In this document: in pieces, positions 45,335 to 54,338 of the stretch
How positions within the stretch are numbered: position 1 is the stretch's first letter
Layout of the letters: every line of letters starts with the position of its first letter
Origin: Frigidibacter sp. RF13
Lineage (GTDB): Bacteria > Pseudomonadota > Alphaproteobacteria > Rhodobacterales > Rhodobacteraceae
Assembly (NCBI RefSeq): GCF_026626305.1
Contig: NZ_JAPNUE010000005.1
Location: 170,681-234,680, forward strand
DNA: 64,000 bases
Direction of reading: 5' to 3'
The notes under the pieces: model-generated
Seen by the model: only the letters and a program-made list of their open reading frames with translations
The model's database searches: none
Told to the model about the DNA's origin: nothing
Made by a program: the position numbers and the translations under genes

Positions 45335-46798
45335 TCAGGCCGCCCGCGCCGGCTTGAACCGGGCGGTAGACCGGTCGCAGGCGTAGGTCTCGATCATCGG
45401 ATAGGGATTGCGCGCAAGCTGATCGACCGCGCCGATGATCAGATCGGCCTTGGCATCATCGGCCAGCGCCGAAAGGTTGAGCCGCGTCCAGCCCGGCTTT
45501 TCCATTTCCTCCCCCGACAGGATCGCGGCGCGGAGTGCCTCGGAATGTGCTTCGTCAATGCCGAGCAGACGGTGGGCATAAGGCCCCGCACAGGCGCAGC
45601 CGCCGCGGGCCTGCACGCCGTGGCAATCCGACAGCATGCGGGTAAAAAGCTGCTGATGGACATAGCCCTCGGTGCGCGGATCGCGGATGCGCAGCGAGAA
45701 GATCGGCAGGCGGCGAGTGGCCTTGGGATTGCCGACCACCTCGATATTCGGGTTGGCGGCCCAGACTTTCAGCGCGCGCTGGCGCAGCTCTTCGTGTCGC
45801 TGGTCCATGAAAGCCTGGCCGATGGCTTCCTTCACCAGAAAGGCCAGACCCGCGCGGACGTCGCCCACGACATTGGGCGTGCCCGCTTCTTCGCGCACGG
45901 CGACATCGGCGGAATAGTCATGCGCCCAGGGCGAGACGAAGCGGACGGTGCCGCCGCCGGTCGCGGTGGGCGTCGCGCGGGCAACTGCGGCGCGGCGGAC
46001 GATCATCACGCCCGAGGCGCCGGGGCCGCCGATGAACTTGTGGGGCGACAGGACAACGGCGTCCTTCTCTGCATCGGTGCCCGCCCGCATGTCGACGGGC
46101 AGGTAAGGCCCGCCGCCCGCATAGTCCCAGACCGCAAGCGCGTCGAACAGCTTCAAGAGTCGTGTCACCGGATCGGGGTCCGTTACGATGCCGGTAACGT
46201 TCGAGGCAGCCGAAAAGGCGCCGATCTTCAGCGCGCCCTTCGGGGCCGCGGATAGCGCGGTGGCCAGGGCCAGGAGATCGGGACCACCTGTTGCCGCTTC
46301 TGGAATCTCGACTACCTCAGCCCCGCTTTCGCGCCAGGGCAGGATGTTCGAATGATGCTCATAGGGGCCGATGAAGACGACGGCTCCTTGCGCGGCCGCT
46401 GCTTCGCGCACACCGAAAAGGCCAACCAGCCGGTTGAGCCCGGCCGTCGCGCCGGAGCCGGTGAAGACCGTGGCGAAGCCCTCATCAGCGCCGCAGGCGC
46501 GGGCGATGATCGCACGCGCCTCGCGGCGCATCTTTGTCATCCGCTCACCGCAGTAGGAGGCTTCAGTGTGGCTGTTGGCGTAGAAGGGCAGCACTTCTTC
46601 CATCATGAAGCGCTCGACCTGCCAAAGCGCGCGGCCAGAGGCGACATAATCGGCATAGACAAGTTTCTTCCTGCCGAACGGCCCTTCGATCTCAGTGCCC
46701 TCGCCGATGAGCCCGTCGCGAAGCTGTTGGACGGAATTTGGCCCACTTAGGCTGTTTGCGAAGTCGCCAAAGAAGCTGGTGCTGGAAGCGATGGTCAT
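45335..46798 (-). CDS. Aminotransferase class V / cysteine-desulfurase-like PLP enzyme
   Basis: A 487-residue PLP enzyme. It has the N-terminal YADYVASGRALWQVERFM, NSHTEASYCG, TGSGATAGLNRLVGLF, the PLP-binding Lys in VLSPHKFIGGPGASGVM, and GGGTVRFVSP. A Cys-rich segment ARGGCACAGPYAHRLLGI lies where cysteine desulfurases carry the active Cys loop. It is divergent from an Lrp/AsnC regulator, which suggests amino-acid-responsive control. The substrate is unknown; it is not a clear IscS or SufS. Confidence 0.8.
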   Translation of the reverse strand: MTIASSTSFFGDFANSLSGPNSVQQLRDGLIGEGTEIEGPFGRKKLVYADYVASGRALWQVERFMMEEVLPFYANSHTEASYCGERMTKMRREARAIIARACGADEGFATVFTGSGATAGLNRLVGLFGVREAAAAQGAVVFIGPYEHHSNILPWRESGAEVVEIPEAATGGPDLLALATALSAAPKGALKIGAFSAASNVTGIVTDPDPVTRLLKLFDALAVWDYAGGGPYLPVDMRAGTDAEKDAVVLSPHKFIGGPGASGVMIVRRAAVARATPTATGGGTVRFVSPWAHDYSADVAVREEAGTPNVVGDVRAGLAFLVKEAIGQAFMDQRHEELRQRALKVWAANPNIEVVGNPKATRRLPIFSLRIRDPRTEGYVHQQLFTRMLSDCHGVQARGGCACAGPYAHRLLGIDEAHSEALRAAILSGEEMEKPGWTRLNLSALADDAKADLIIGAVDQLARNPYPMIETYACDRSTARFKPARAA

Positions 46799-46911
46799 CG
46801 AGGCCTCGGGCGGACATTGGAGTGGATCAAGCCAATGATGATTGAAGTTTGTCGCGATTTCATTATCAGTATGTGCAAAGTTTTCCTCAATATTGGGTCA
46901 TATGATCGACG

Positions 46912-47373
46912 ATGGCAGAAAAAATAGATCAGATTGATCGCGCAATCCTCAGGGTTCTGCAAAAGGACGCGAGCCTATCGCAACGCGATCTGGCCGAAAG
47001 GGTCGGCCTATCGCAGAACGCCTGCTGGCGCCGGCTGAAGGCGCTGAGAGACAGCGGGCTGATCAGGGGCGAGACGCTAAGGCTCGATCCACAGGCGCTC
47101 GGCCTTGGGCTGACGGTCTTCATGATGATCCGTACGAAGCATCATGGAAAGGAATGGCTGGATCTCTTCCGGCGCGAGGTCTCCGCCATCACCAACGTGA
47201 TCGACTTTTTCCGGATCGCAGGGGATTACGACTATATGCTGAAGGTCGTGGCGCGCGACATGAACGATTTCGACCGGGTCTATCAGCGGCTGATCGAAAA
47301 GGTGGAACTGGACACTGTCACCTCCTGCATCACGATGGAGGCAATCGTGAACGGGCGCGATCTGCCGGTGTGA
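46912..47373 (+). CDS. Lrp/AsnC family transcriptional regulator
   Basis: A 153-residue regulator. N-terminal HTH: IDQIDRAILRVLQKDASLSQRDLAERVGLSQNACWRRLKALRDSGLI, then the C-terminal RAM domain that binds amino acids (TVFMMIRT, FRIAGDYDYMLKVVARDMNDFDRV). The neighbouring divergent PLP enzyme is a likely target. The 113-bp space is AT-rich. It converges with a GNAT gene 4 nt away. Confidence 0.94.
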   Translation: MAEKIDQIDRAILRVLQKDASLSQRDLAERVGLSQNACWRRLKALRDSGLIRGETLRLDPQALGLGLTVFMMIRTKHHGKEWLDLFRREVSAITNVIDFFRIAGDYDYMLKVVARDMNDFDRVYQRLIEKVELDTVTSCITMEAIVNGRDLPV

Positions 47374-47377
47374 CGGA

Positions 47378-47845
47378 TCAGCCGTCTGGCGCTTCGAGGC
47401 TGAGGCGGAAGCGCCCGCCCGTGACCGGTCGCGCCTCGAACCCGCGTTTCAGATAGAAGGCCTCGGCCGGGTCGTTGCCCGGAGCGGTGCCGACCGAGAG
47501 GTAGGAACAGCCCACTAACCGGGCGAGCCCGATTCCCGCATCCACCAGCCGGGCGCCAACGCCCCGCCCGCGCCAGTCCGGTTCGACATAAAGGTGATGC
47601 ATGTCGAGCCCGCGGCGCGAATATTGCAGAAGATGCAGGGGCAGGAAAGCGGCATAGCCAACTGGCCCGTCTGGTGCACCGGCGACCAATATCCGGCACC
47701 AGGGCGGGTCATCCAGCGAATCACGGATGAGCGTCTCGGCGGTCACCGCGGCTGTATCGCCGTGATGCGCGGCCAGCGCGCGGATCATCGCCACAACCGT
47801 GACGATATCGGTTACCCGGATCGGTCGTACCACAATCTCCGCCAT
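47378..47845 (-). CDS. GNAT family N-acetyltransferase
   Basis: A 155-residue acetyltransferase: MHHLYVEPDWRGRGVGARLVDAGIGLAR contains the acetyl-CoA-binding Q/RxxGxG/A loop (RGRGVG), followed by LSVGTAPGNDPAEAFYLKRGFEARP, the common last strands. The substrate is unknown. It converges with the Lrp gene. Confidence 0.88.
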   Translation of the reverse strand: MAEIVVRPIRVTDIVTVVAMIRALAAHHGDTAAVTAETLIRDSLDDPPWCRILVAGAPDGPVGYAAFLPLHLLQYSRRGLDMHHLYVEPDWRGRGVGARLVDAGIGLARLVGCSYLSVGTAPGNDPAEAFYLKRGFEARPVTGGRFRLSLEAPDG

Positions 47846-48132
47846 CCTGCCGATCTCCGCCGTTTTGCGCAGCTTGCGCGGGCGGAAGACCGCCGGTCAA
47901 GCGGGCGCCCCAGGCGCGCGGGCGGCACTCCGCCGCGCACGGAGCGCGTTCGGGCGACGATCCGCCCTCACGCCACCCGTCTGGCGATCGCGGACTCGAC
48001 GCGGTTCTTCATCGCGAGGCAGTTTTGCCGGGCTACCGACAATCGCCGGGCTGTGCGGGCCCGTCAAATCGACCGGAAAGCCATAATTCGGCCTCAATTC
48101 CGGCCTCACCTGCATGACCCGAGGAGACAGAC

Positions 48133-49482
48133 ATGACCCTTTCGGCTACCGAACAATATCTTCTGGAACTGATCAATCGCGGACGGCTCGCCCCCGATGC
48201 CGAAGCGGCGCGCTTCGGCATCTCGCTGAACAGCGGGCTGAGCGCCGGGACGATCAGCAGCGCGGCCAAGCAGGTCCTTGCCCCGAATGCGCTGCTTGAA
48301 GCCGCGGCGACCAAACATTCGCTGTGGATGCTTGCGACGAACACGTTCTCTCACACCGGCGCAGGCGGGTCTGACCCCGGCGACCGGATCTCCGCCGAGG
48401 GCTACAACTGGCAGCGCTATGGCGAGAACATTGCTTGGCGCGGGACGACCGGTACGCTGAATATACAAGCAACAATCGACTCGATCTACGAGGGCCTCTT
48501 CCGCAGCTCGGGTCACCGGACGAACACGCTCGGCGACAATTTCCGCGAGCTGGGCCTCGGCGTGGAAACGGGTCAGTTCACCTCGGGCGGCACGACCTAC
48601 AACGCAATGATGGCGACCGAGAATTTCGGCACCTCCGGCAGCAAGACGTTCCTGACTGGCGTCGCCTATACTGACAGCGACGGCGACCAATTCTACTCGA
48701 TCGGCGAAGGTCTGGGCGGCGTAACCTTCGATGTCGGCGGGTCGGGCGCGACGACCGCGGCAGCTGGCGGTTACGCAATCGGCCTGACGGGCGCCAAGGG
48801 CATGACCGTCACCGGCACGGTCGGGGCGCTCGCCTTCTCTGCCGCACTGGACATGGACGGCGGCAACGTCAAGCTTGATGTGGTCGACGGATTCAAGTTC
48901 CGAACCTCCGGCAATATCTCGCTCGGCACCGGCATCCAGCAGGTTGAACTTCTGGGGATCGCGGATCTCAACGCGAACGGCAATGCTGACGCCAATCTCC
49001 TGGTCGGCAACAACGGCGCGAACCGGTTGTCGGGCGGCCAGTCGAATGACAATCTCAGCGGGCGGCAGGGCCACGACATCCTGTTTGGCGGCAAAGGCGC
49101 CGACATCATGCATGGTGGCCAGGGCGACGACTATCTGAGCGGGGATCGCGGCTATGATACCCTGTGGGGCGACAAGGGCCGCGATATTCTGAGCGGCGGC
49201 TGGGGAATAGACCAGCTGACCGGCGGCGCGGATGCTGATCGCTTCCTCTTCAACGTCGGAGACTTCCAGGACACGATCACCGACTTCTCTGCGACTGACG
49301 GCGACCGGCTGCAGTTCGACGACGCGCTCTGGGGCAACGTCGCGATGGCGGCGTCACAGGTCGTTTCGACCTTTGCGCATGTGGTCGCGGGCGGAGTTTT
49401 GTTCGATTTCGGTCAGGATGAGCTGATGCTCGCCGGGCTCACGACCACATCGGGTCTGCAGAACTACATCGACATCGTCTGA
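48133..49482 (+). CDS. CAP (SCP-like) domain protein with C-terminal RTX calcium repeats
   Basis: A 449-residue putative secreted protein without an N-terminal signal peptide. Residues 1 to ~175 form a CAP/SCP domain (LLELINRGRLAP, FSHTGAGG, YGENIAW, SSGHRTNTLGDNFRELGLGV; the usual His/Glu cavity residues are present). A middle beta segment has a calcium-like DSDGDQFYSIGEG. Residues ~320-400 hold six or more GGxGxDxLx nonapeptides (LSGGQSNDNLSG, GGKGADIMHGGQGDDYLSG), the RTX type. These fit type I secretion and calcium-driven folding outside the cell. No T1SS genes are adjacent. GAGGAGA precedes ATG 48133. Confidence 0.88.
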   Translation: MTLSATEQYLLELINRGRLAPDAEAARFGISLNSGLSAGTISSAAKQVLAPNALLEAAATKHSLWMLATNTFSHTGAGGSDPGDRISAEGYNWQRYGENIAWRGTTGTLNIQATIDSIYEGLFRSSGHRTNTLGDNFRELGLGVETGQFTSGGTTYNAMMATENFGTSGSKTFLTGVAYTDSDGDQFYSIGEGLGGVTFDVGGSGATTAAAGGYAIGLTGAKGMTVTGTVGALAFSAALDMDGGNVKLDVVDGFKFRTSGNISLGTGIQQVELLGIADLNANGNADANLLVGNNGANRLSGGQSNDNLSGRQGHDILFGGKGADIMHGGQGDDYLSGDRGYDTLWGDKGRDILSGGWGIDQLTGGADADRFLFNVGDFQDTITDFSATDGDRLQFDDALWGNVAMAASQVVSTFAHVVAGGVLFDFGQDELMLAGLTTTSGLQNYIDIV

Positions 49483-49541
49483 ACCCTTGACCGCGCGGCC
49501 CTGTCGTCGCCAAATCCCGCTGAAAGATCGGGGAGGCGGCG

Positions 49542-50387
49542 ATGGACGGCGGCGCGGGTCATTGTCTGTGCGGAGCGGTCAACTACCGGTTCGAGGGGCC
49601 ACCGAACTGGCAGGCGCACTGCCATTGCGAAAGTTGCCGCCGCAATTGTTCGGCTCCCTTCACCAGCTATTTCGGTGTGAACCACGGCAAATGGCATTGG
49701 ACGGGGACAGTGCCGCAGATCTACGCCTCCTCGCCCGGCGTCCGGCGGCATTTCTGTGCGATCTGCGGCACGCCGATGGCGTTCGAGGGCGAAACATGGG
49801 CGCATGAGATCCATTTCTACGCGGCAAGCCTGGACGATCCGTCGGAATTCGAACCTGGCCTGCACGTGAACTGGAACGAGCATCTGCCATGGGTAAGGCT
49901 TGACGATGGGCTGAAACGTATGCGGAGCCCGCGCCGCATGCAGGCGGCCGATGATTTCGGGCCGGTGCTGGCGCTGATCCGGGAGGCCTTCGCCTATATG
50001 GATCGGCGGATTGACCCACCCTCTTCCGTCCACCGGCTGACGGCCGATGCGTTGGCCGCGCGCGCCGCGACCGAAGAAGTCTGGGTGCTGGAGGACCTCG
50101 GCCAAACCATCGCTTGCCTTGTCCTGACACCTGCCGCCGATCACCTCTATCTCGGCAAGTTGGCGGTCGCCCAACACTTCCGCGGTCATGGACTGGCGCG
50201 GCAACTCGTCCGGCATGCAGCGACGCGGGCGAAGGCGCTTGCACTGCCGGAGCTGCGGCTGGAGACACGGGTCGAACTGCAGGAAAACCATCAGGCCTTC
50301 GCGGCGATGGGCTTCACCGAGATCGGCCGGACAGCGCATCAGGGCTATGACCGGCCGACCTCGATCTTGTTCGCGCGCCGGGTCTGA
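49542..50387 (+). CDS. GFA/CENP-V domain fused to GNAT acetyltransferase
   Basis: A 281-residue two-domain protein. Residues 1-120 are a GFA (glutathione-dependent formaldehyde-activating enzyme-like) zinc domain: GHCLCGAVNY, HCHCESCRRN and HFCAICGTPM supply the zinc Cys. Residues ~135-281 are a GNAT acetyltransferase with LYLGKLAVAQHFRGHGLARQLV (acetyl-CoA loop RGHGLA) and a terminal ELQENHQAFAAMGFTEIGR. The two are usually separate genes. No stop or frameshift lies between them in this sequence. GGGAGG precedes ATG 49542. Confidence 0.85.
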   Translation: MDGGAGHCLCGAVNYRFEGPPNWQAHCHCESCRRNCSAPFTSYFGVNHGKWHWTGTVPQIYASSPGVRRHFCAICGTPMAFEGETWAHEIHFYAASLDDPSEFEPGLHVNWNEHLPWVRLDDGLKRMRSPRRMQAADDFGPVLALIREAFAYMDRRIDPPSSVHRLTADALAARAATEEVWVLEDLGQTIACLVLTPAADHLYLGKLAVAQHFRGHGLARQLVRHAATRAKALALPELRLETRVELQENHQAFAAMGFTEIGRTAHQGYDRPTSILFARRV

Positions 50388-50391
50388 CACC

Positions 50392-50877
50392 ATGTGGCGC
50401 CTGATCGCCTTGCTTCTCTTGGCGCCGACAACCGCAGCGGCCGGGCCGCTCGATGGCAAGAGTTACATTGTCGAAATATCCTCGTCACAGGATGCGAGCG
50501 GCTACGCCGCCTACCTGCTGCCGCCGCTATTGAAGGCGCTCAACCGGTCGGCTTTGCGCCCTGCCAAGGGTCCGGGGGCAGACGTGGTCTTCAACATCGT
50601 CACCGAAAGCGATGTCGGCCGCTGGGTCGGTACCGGCAGCGCGCGTGCCTGGCTCTACCGGGTCGATGTGACGGTGGGCATCTCGCCCGAAAGCTACGTC
50701 ATCCCGCTTGATGGCACACCACGCTTCGGCGTCCGTGCCCGTCTGACCACGCCCAATCCTGACCGCGAGGACGAGCTTGCCTGTCTGATCGCGCTGGCCG
50801 CCCGCACCGCAATCGCCAACTATCGCCCCGAAGGGCAACTCGACACCGACGGGTCAAGCTGCCTGCGCCCGGGATGA
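50392..50877 (+). CDS. Hypothetical secreted protein
   Basis: A 161-residue protein with a signal peptide (MWRLIALLLLAPTTAAAG). The mature part is beta-rich (YIVEISSSQDASGYAAYLLPPLLKAL, DVVFNIVTESDVGRWVGTGSARAWLYRVDVTVGIS), with a Cys pair (ELACLIAL and SSCLRPG). It starts 4 nt after the GFA-GNAT stop and is probably cotranscribed. No family recognised. Confidence 0.65.
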   Translation: MWRLIALLLLAPTTAAAGPLDGKSYIVEISSSQDASGYAAYLLPPLLKALNRSALRPAKGPGADVVFNIVTESDVGRWVGTGSARAWLYRVDVTVGISPESYVIPLDGTPRFGVRARLTTPNPDREDELACLIALAARTAIANYRPEGQLDTDGSSCLRPG

Positions 50878-50970
50878 GCCAGTTGGCACAAGTACTCTCA
50901 CCCCGCCGCACAGATCGCCCCATTGCACGGCGCCGCACCTCGTCCGATAATGGGCGGTGGAAGGGATCTT

Positions 50971-51639
50971 ATGATGAAACTGCGCCTCACCCGCGACCTG
51001 ATCGGGCGGTTGCCCGAATGCGTGCCGGACCCCGGCTCGATTGCGCGCGCACAGGTGTCCGAGGACCATTATCCCGCCATTGCGCGCAAACTCTTCGAGG
51101 CGCACAGGGGGACCGGCGCGACGCGGTTCTTCGCCATCGGCTCGCTCATCTGGAAGCCCCGCCCCTATTTCGCAGGGATGGAGCCTGCCCGTATCTATGG
51201 CTGGCACCGCGCCTTCTGCCTGGGCCCCGACACCCGCTATCGTGGCAACCCGGACGCCCCCGGTCTGATGTTGTCGCTTGACCGGGGCGGATCGTGCAAG
51301 GGGATGGTGATCCGGCTGAAGGATGATGTGGGCGAGGCCGAGCTGCTCGACCTCGTGCAATCCGAACCACCGCCGCCACCCCATCCGGTGACCGCCCACA
51401 CCGCAACCGGGCCCGTCGCGGCCTGGGCCTTTACCTGCCCGCGCGACTATGCGGGCTATGTCAGCGGCCTGAGCGAGTGCGAGATCGCGGACCGGCTCTC
51501 CTGCTGCGTCGGCATGCGCGGCACCATGGCGGAATATGTGCTTAACACGATCGAGCATCTGGAAGAGGCCGGCATTCACGACCCGATGCTCTGGCGAATG
51601 CAGGCGCTGATCGCCGAGCGGCTGGCGCGCTCAGGCTGA
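50971..51639 (+). CDS. ChaC-like gamma-glutamylcyclotransferase
   Basis: A 222-residue protein of the ChaC family, which opens glutathione to 5-oxoproline and Cys-Gly. FFAIGSLIWKPRPYF holds the conserved GSLIW loop that binds the gamma-glutamyl part; GWHRAFCLGPDTRYRGNPDAPGLMLSLDRGG and the late motif RGTMAEYVLNTIEHLEE follow. I could not confirm the catalytic Glu by eye. Two consecutive ATGs (50971, 50974) follow AAGGGA; the first is used. It converges with the EamA gene with a 9-bp overlap. Confidence 0.88.
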   Translation: MMKLRLTRDLIGRLPECVPDPGSIARAQVSEDHYPAIARKLFEAHRGTGATRFFAIGSLIWKPRPYFAGMEPARIYGWHRAFCLGPDTRYRGNPDAPGLMLSLDRGGSCKGMVIRLKDDVGEAELLDLVQSEPPPPPHPVTAHTATGPVAAWAFTCPRDYAGYVSGLSECEIADRLSCCVGMRGTMAEYVLNTIEHLEEAGIHDPMLWRMQALIAERLARSG

Positions 51640-52515
51640 CCGTTCCTGCCGCGCCCGGATGCGTTCGCGCCAGAGGGTGAAGAGGCCCGCGCCCACGACG
51701 ATGGCCGCGCCCACGACCAGGTTCGGGCGCAGGGTTTCGCCAAAGAAGGTAACGCCGAGAATGGCGATGAAGGCGAGCTGCAAGTAAGCGAAGGGCTGCA
51801 CGGCGGAGGCTTCGGCGACCGCGAGCGCCCGGATCATCAGGAAATGGCCAAGGATCGACGAACAGCACAGCGTTGCCATCCAGACCCAATCGCCCGGCGT
51901 CATCGGTGACCAGTGCATCAGGCCGAAGGGCGTGATGGTCACTGCCCCCGCGATCCCTGCCCAGAAGAAGGTGACCGAAGGCGCGTCACCCCGCGCGACA
52001 TAGCGCGTCAGAAGTCCGTAAAGCGCGAACATGAAGGCACCGAGCAGCGGGATCAGCGCATTGGGCGAGATCACTCGCCCGCCCGGTTCGAGAATGATGA
52101 TGATGCCGAGAAAGCCCATGCCGATCGCGGTCCAGCGCCGCCAGCCGACCTTCTCGCCCAGAAGCGGACCAGAGAGCGCGGCGACAAGCAACGGATAGCA
52201 GGTGAAGATCGCATGGGTCTCGACCAGGCCGAGCCGGACGAATGCCGCGACCACCACGCAGATTTCCAGCGCCAGCAGAACACCGCGCGCGATCTGAAGA
52301 AGCGGATAGCGCGACCGGACCGCGGCCCTGATCCCGCCGGGCTGGCGCGCGGCGAGGAACAGCACGAAAGCCGCGAAGGCCCAGAAGCGGATCGTCACCA
52401 CCATGAAGACCGAATAATCGGTGCCGAGATGGCGCGAGATCCCGTCCTGCAAGGCAAAGACGAGACTGGTGAGAGACATCAAGAGGATGCCGAGACGGGT
52501 ATTCTGTTCGGTCAT
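51631..52515 (-). CDS. EamA/DMT family transporter
   Basis: A 294-residue membrane protein of about ten helices in two repeated halves, ending with a short basic tail (WRERIRARQERS). The helix order and the LLGEKVGWRRWTAIGMGFLGI loop suit EamA/DMT transporters of metabolites. Substrate unknown. It overlaps the mnmD stop by 4 bp, so the two are cotranscribed; ATG 52515 is the first in that overlap. Confidence 0.88.
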   Translation of the reverse strand: MTEQNTRLGILLMSLTSLVFALQDGISRHLGTDYSVFMVVTIRFWAFAAFVLFLAARQPGGIRAAVRSRYPLLQIARGVLLALEICVVVAAFVRLGLVETHAIFTCYPLLVAALSGPLLGEKVGWRRWTAIGMGFLGIIIILEPGGRVISPNALIPLLGAFMFALYGLLTRYVARGDAPSVTFFWAGIAGAVTITPFGLMHWSPMTPGDWVWMATLCCSSILGHFLMIRALAVAEASAVQPFAYLQLAFIAILGVTFFGETLRPNLVVGAAIVVGAGLFTLWRERIRARQERSA

Positions 52516-53210
52516 CGCCCCTGCCCGTCCTTGCCCTGAAACCGGCCTACCGACATATGCCGCTTGCGTCCGTAGCCCGCGCGCCGCTCTACCTGAAAAC
52601 CCGCCGCCTGCAAGGCCCGCCGCACGAAACCCGCCGCGGTATAGGTGGCGAACGTGCCGCCCGGCGCCGTATGGCGCGCGACTTCTGCCATAAGGGACTC
52701 GCCCCAAAGTTCGGGGTTCTTGGCGGGCGAAAAGCCGTCGAGAAACCAGGCATCTGCCCGCTCCGGCCAGCACGGCAGCGTCTCGCGCGCGTCGCCTACG
52801 ATCACGTCGACCGTCACCGAACCAAGCTGGAACCGCCGATGGCCTGCCGCCCAGTGTTCGAGCAGAGGGCCGGCTGCCGCCCGCGCCTCCGGGAAGGACT
52901 CAAGCGCGCGAACCATGTCGTCGGAGGGCATCGGGAAGGCTTCGAAACTGGTGAAACGCAGACGCCCCGGTGCGCCCGATCCGTTCCACGCGATCAGCGT
53001 CGCAAGCAAATTGAGCCCGGTGCCGAAGCCAAGTTCGGCAATGCGGAACCCGTCACGGAACCTGTCCGACAGGCCATTGCCGTCAAGAAACACATGGCGC
53101 GTCTCGGCAAGTCCGTCGGATTTGGAAAAATAGGGGTCGTCGAACAGGGCCGAGACCGGAACGCCATCCGCCGTCCAGCCCACCCGCTCGCTCTGGTTTT
53201 CCGCTGCCAT
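52512..53210 (-). CDS. mnmD: tRNA (mnm5s2U34) methyltransferase MnmD
   Basis: A 232-residue stand-alone counterpart of the methyltransferase half of MnmC, which finishes the wobble modification mnm5s2U34 in tRNAs. Motif I is AELGFGTGLNLLA, and the family signature DAWFLDGFSPAKNPELW is complete. It is divergent from an FAD oxidase gene that resembles the other half of MnmC (46 bp apart). ATG 53210 is chosen because the conserved part starts about 25 residues later. The long frame running upstream to 54353 is antisense to the FAD gene. Confidence 0.9.
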   Translation of the reverse strand: MAAENQSERVGWTADGVPVSALFDDPYFSKSDGLAETRHVFLDGNGLSDRFRDGFRIAELGFGTGLNLLATLIAWNGSGAPGRLRFTSFEAFPMPSDDMVRALESFPEARAAAGPLLEHWAAGHRRFQLGSVTVDVIVGDARETLPCWPERADAWFLDGFSPAKNPELWGESLMAEVARHTAPGGTFATYTAAGFVRRALQAAGFQVERRAGYGRKRHMSVGRFQGKDGQGR

Positions 53211-53255
53211 GTGCCCTAGACCTTCCGGCCGCGACCATGGCGAAGGGCGGCAGGA

Positions 53256-54302
53256 TTGGCAACGGCGGACATCATCGTGATGGGGGGCGGCATCTTCGGC
53301 CTCGCCACCGCATGGGAATGCGCCCGCCGGGGCGCACGCGTGCGGGTGATCGAGCGCGACCGGATCGGAGCGGGATCTTCGGGCGGCCTTGTTGGTGCGC
53401 TCGCGCCGCATGTGCCGGAGAACTGGAACGAGAAGAAGAACTTCCAACTCGATAGCCTCCTGATGGCCGAAGGCTTCTGGGCGGAGGTGCGGGAGCGTTC
53501 GGGGATCGACCCGGGCTATGCGCGCCTCGGCCGATTGCAGCCCCTTGCCGACACGGGTGCCGTCGCTCAGGCGAAGCGTAGGGCAGAAAGTGCCCGCACT
53601 CTGTGGCGCGGCGCGGCAGACTGGCGGGTGGAGCGGGGCGAGGATGACTGGCGCGGGCAAAGCCCGACCGGTCTCTGGATCCACGACAGCCTGTCGGCGC
53701 GCCTGCACCCCCGGCAGGCGGCAGCGGCGCTCGCAGCTGCAATCCGCGAGACGGGAGGCGAAGTCATCGAGATGCGGGGGCGCCTGGATCGACCGGTGGA
53801 GCCCGCCGGAAAAGTCCTCTGGGCGACTGGCGCCCAAGGCCTTGCCGATCTTTCGACCGATCTCTGCCGCCCGGTCGGGACGGGCGTGAAGGGACAGGCC
53901 GCGCTGCTCGCCTGTGCGGCAGAGACACAGCCTCAGCTTTTCGTCGACGGGCTGCATATCGTACCGCACGGGGATGGAACAGTCGCCGTGGGATCGACCT
54001 CGGAACGGGCATGGCAGGACGACAGCGCGACCGACGATCAGCTCGACGGGCTGATCGACAGGGCGCGCGCCGCCTGCCCGATGCTCACCGATGCGTCGGT
54101 GATCGACCGCTGGGCCGGCATCCGCCCGCGCGCCTCGACCCGTGCGCCGCTTCTCGGCGCCTGGCCGGGGCGCGAGGGACACTATGTCGCCAACGGCGGT
54201 TTCAAGATCGGCTTCGGTATGGCGCCGAGGGTTGCAGAGGTGATGGCCGACCTCATCCTCGAGGGACGCGACGCAATCCCTGCAGGGTTTCGCTTGCGCT
54301 AG
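53256..54302 (+). CDS. FAD-dependent oxidoreductase, MnmC oxidase-like (DAO family)
   Basis: A 348-residue flavoprotein with the Rossmann start IIVMGGGIFGLATAWECARRG (about residues 5-25) and RVRVIERD. C-terminal block GIRPRASTRAPLLGAW-GREGHYVANGGFKIGFGMAP is the closing flavin motif of D-amino-acid-oxidase-type proteins. Divergent placement next to mnmD suggests it is the FAD oxidase half of MnmC, which would demodify cmnm5s2U to nm5s2U; this is context, not proof. The start is TTG 53256; no ATG is in frame before the Rossmann fold. Confidence 0.75.
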   Translation: MATADIIVMGGGIFGLATAWECARRGARVRVIERDRIGAGSSGGLVGALAPHVPENWNEKKNFQLDSLLMAEGFWAEVRERSGIDPGYARLGRLQPLADTGAVAQAKRRAESARTLWRGAADWRVERGEDDWRGQSPTGLWIHDSLSARLHPRQAAAALAAAIRETGGEVIEMRGRLDRPVEPAGKVLWATGAQGLADLSTDLCRPVGTGVKGQAALLACAAETQPQLFVDGLHIVPHGDGTVAVGSTSERAWQDDSATDDQLDGLIDRARAACPMLTDASVIDRWAGIRPRASTRAPLLGAWPGREGHYVANGGFKIGFGMAPRVAEVMADLILEGRDAIPAGFRLR

Positions 54303-54338
54303 TACCATCACGGCACGCGCGCGACAAATCGACCGTAA

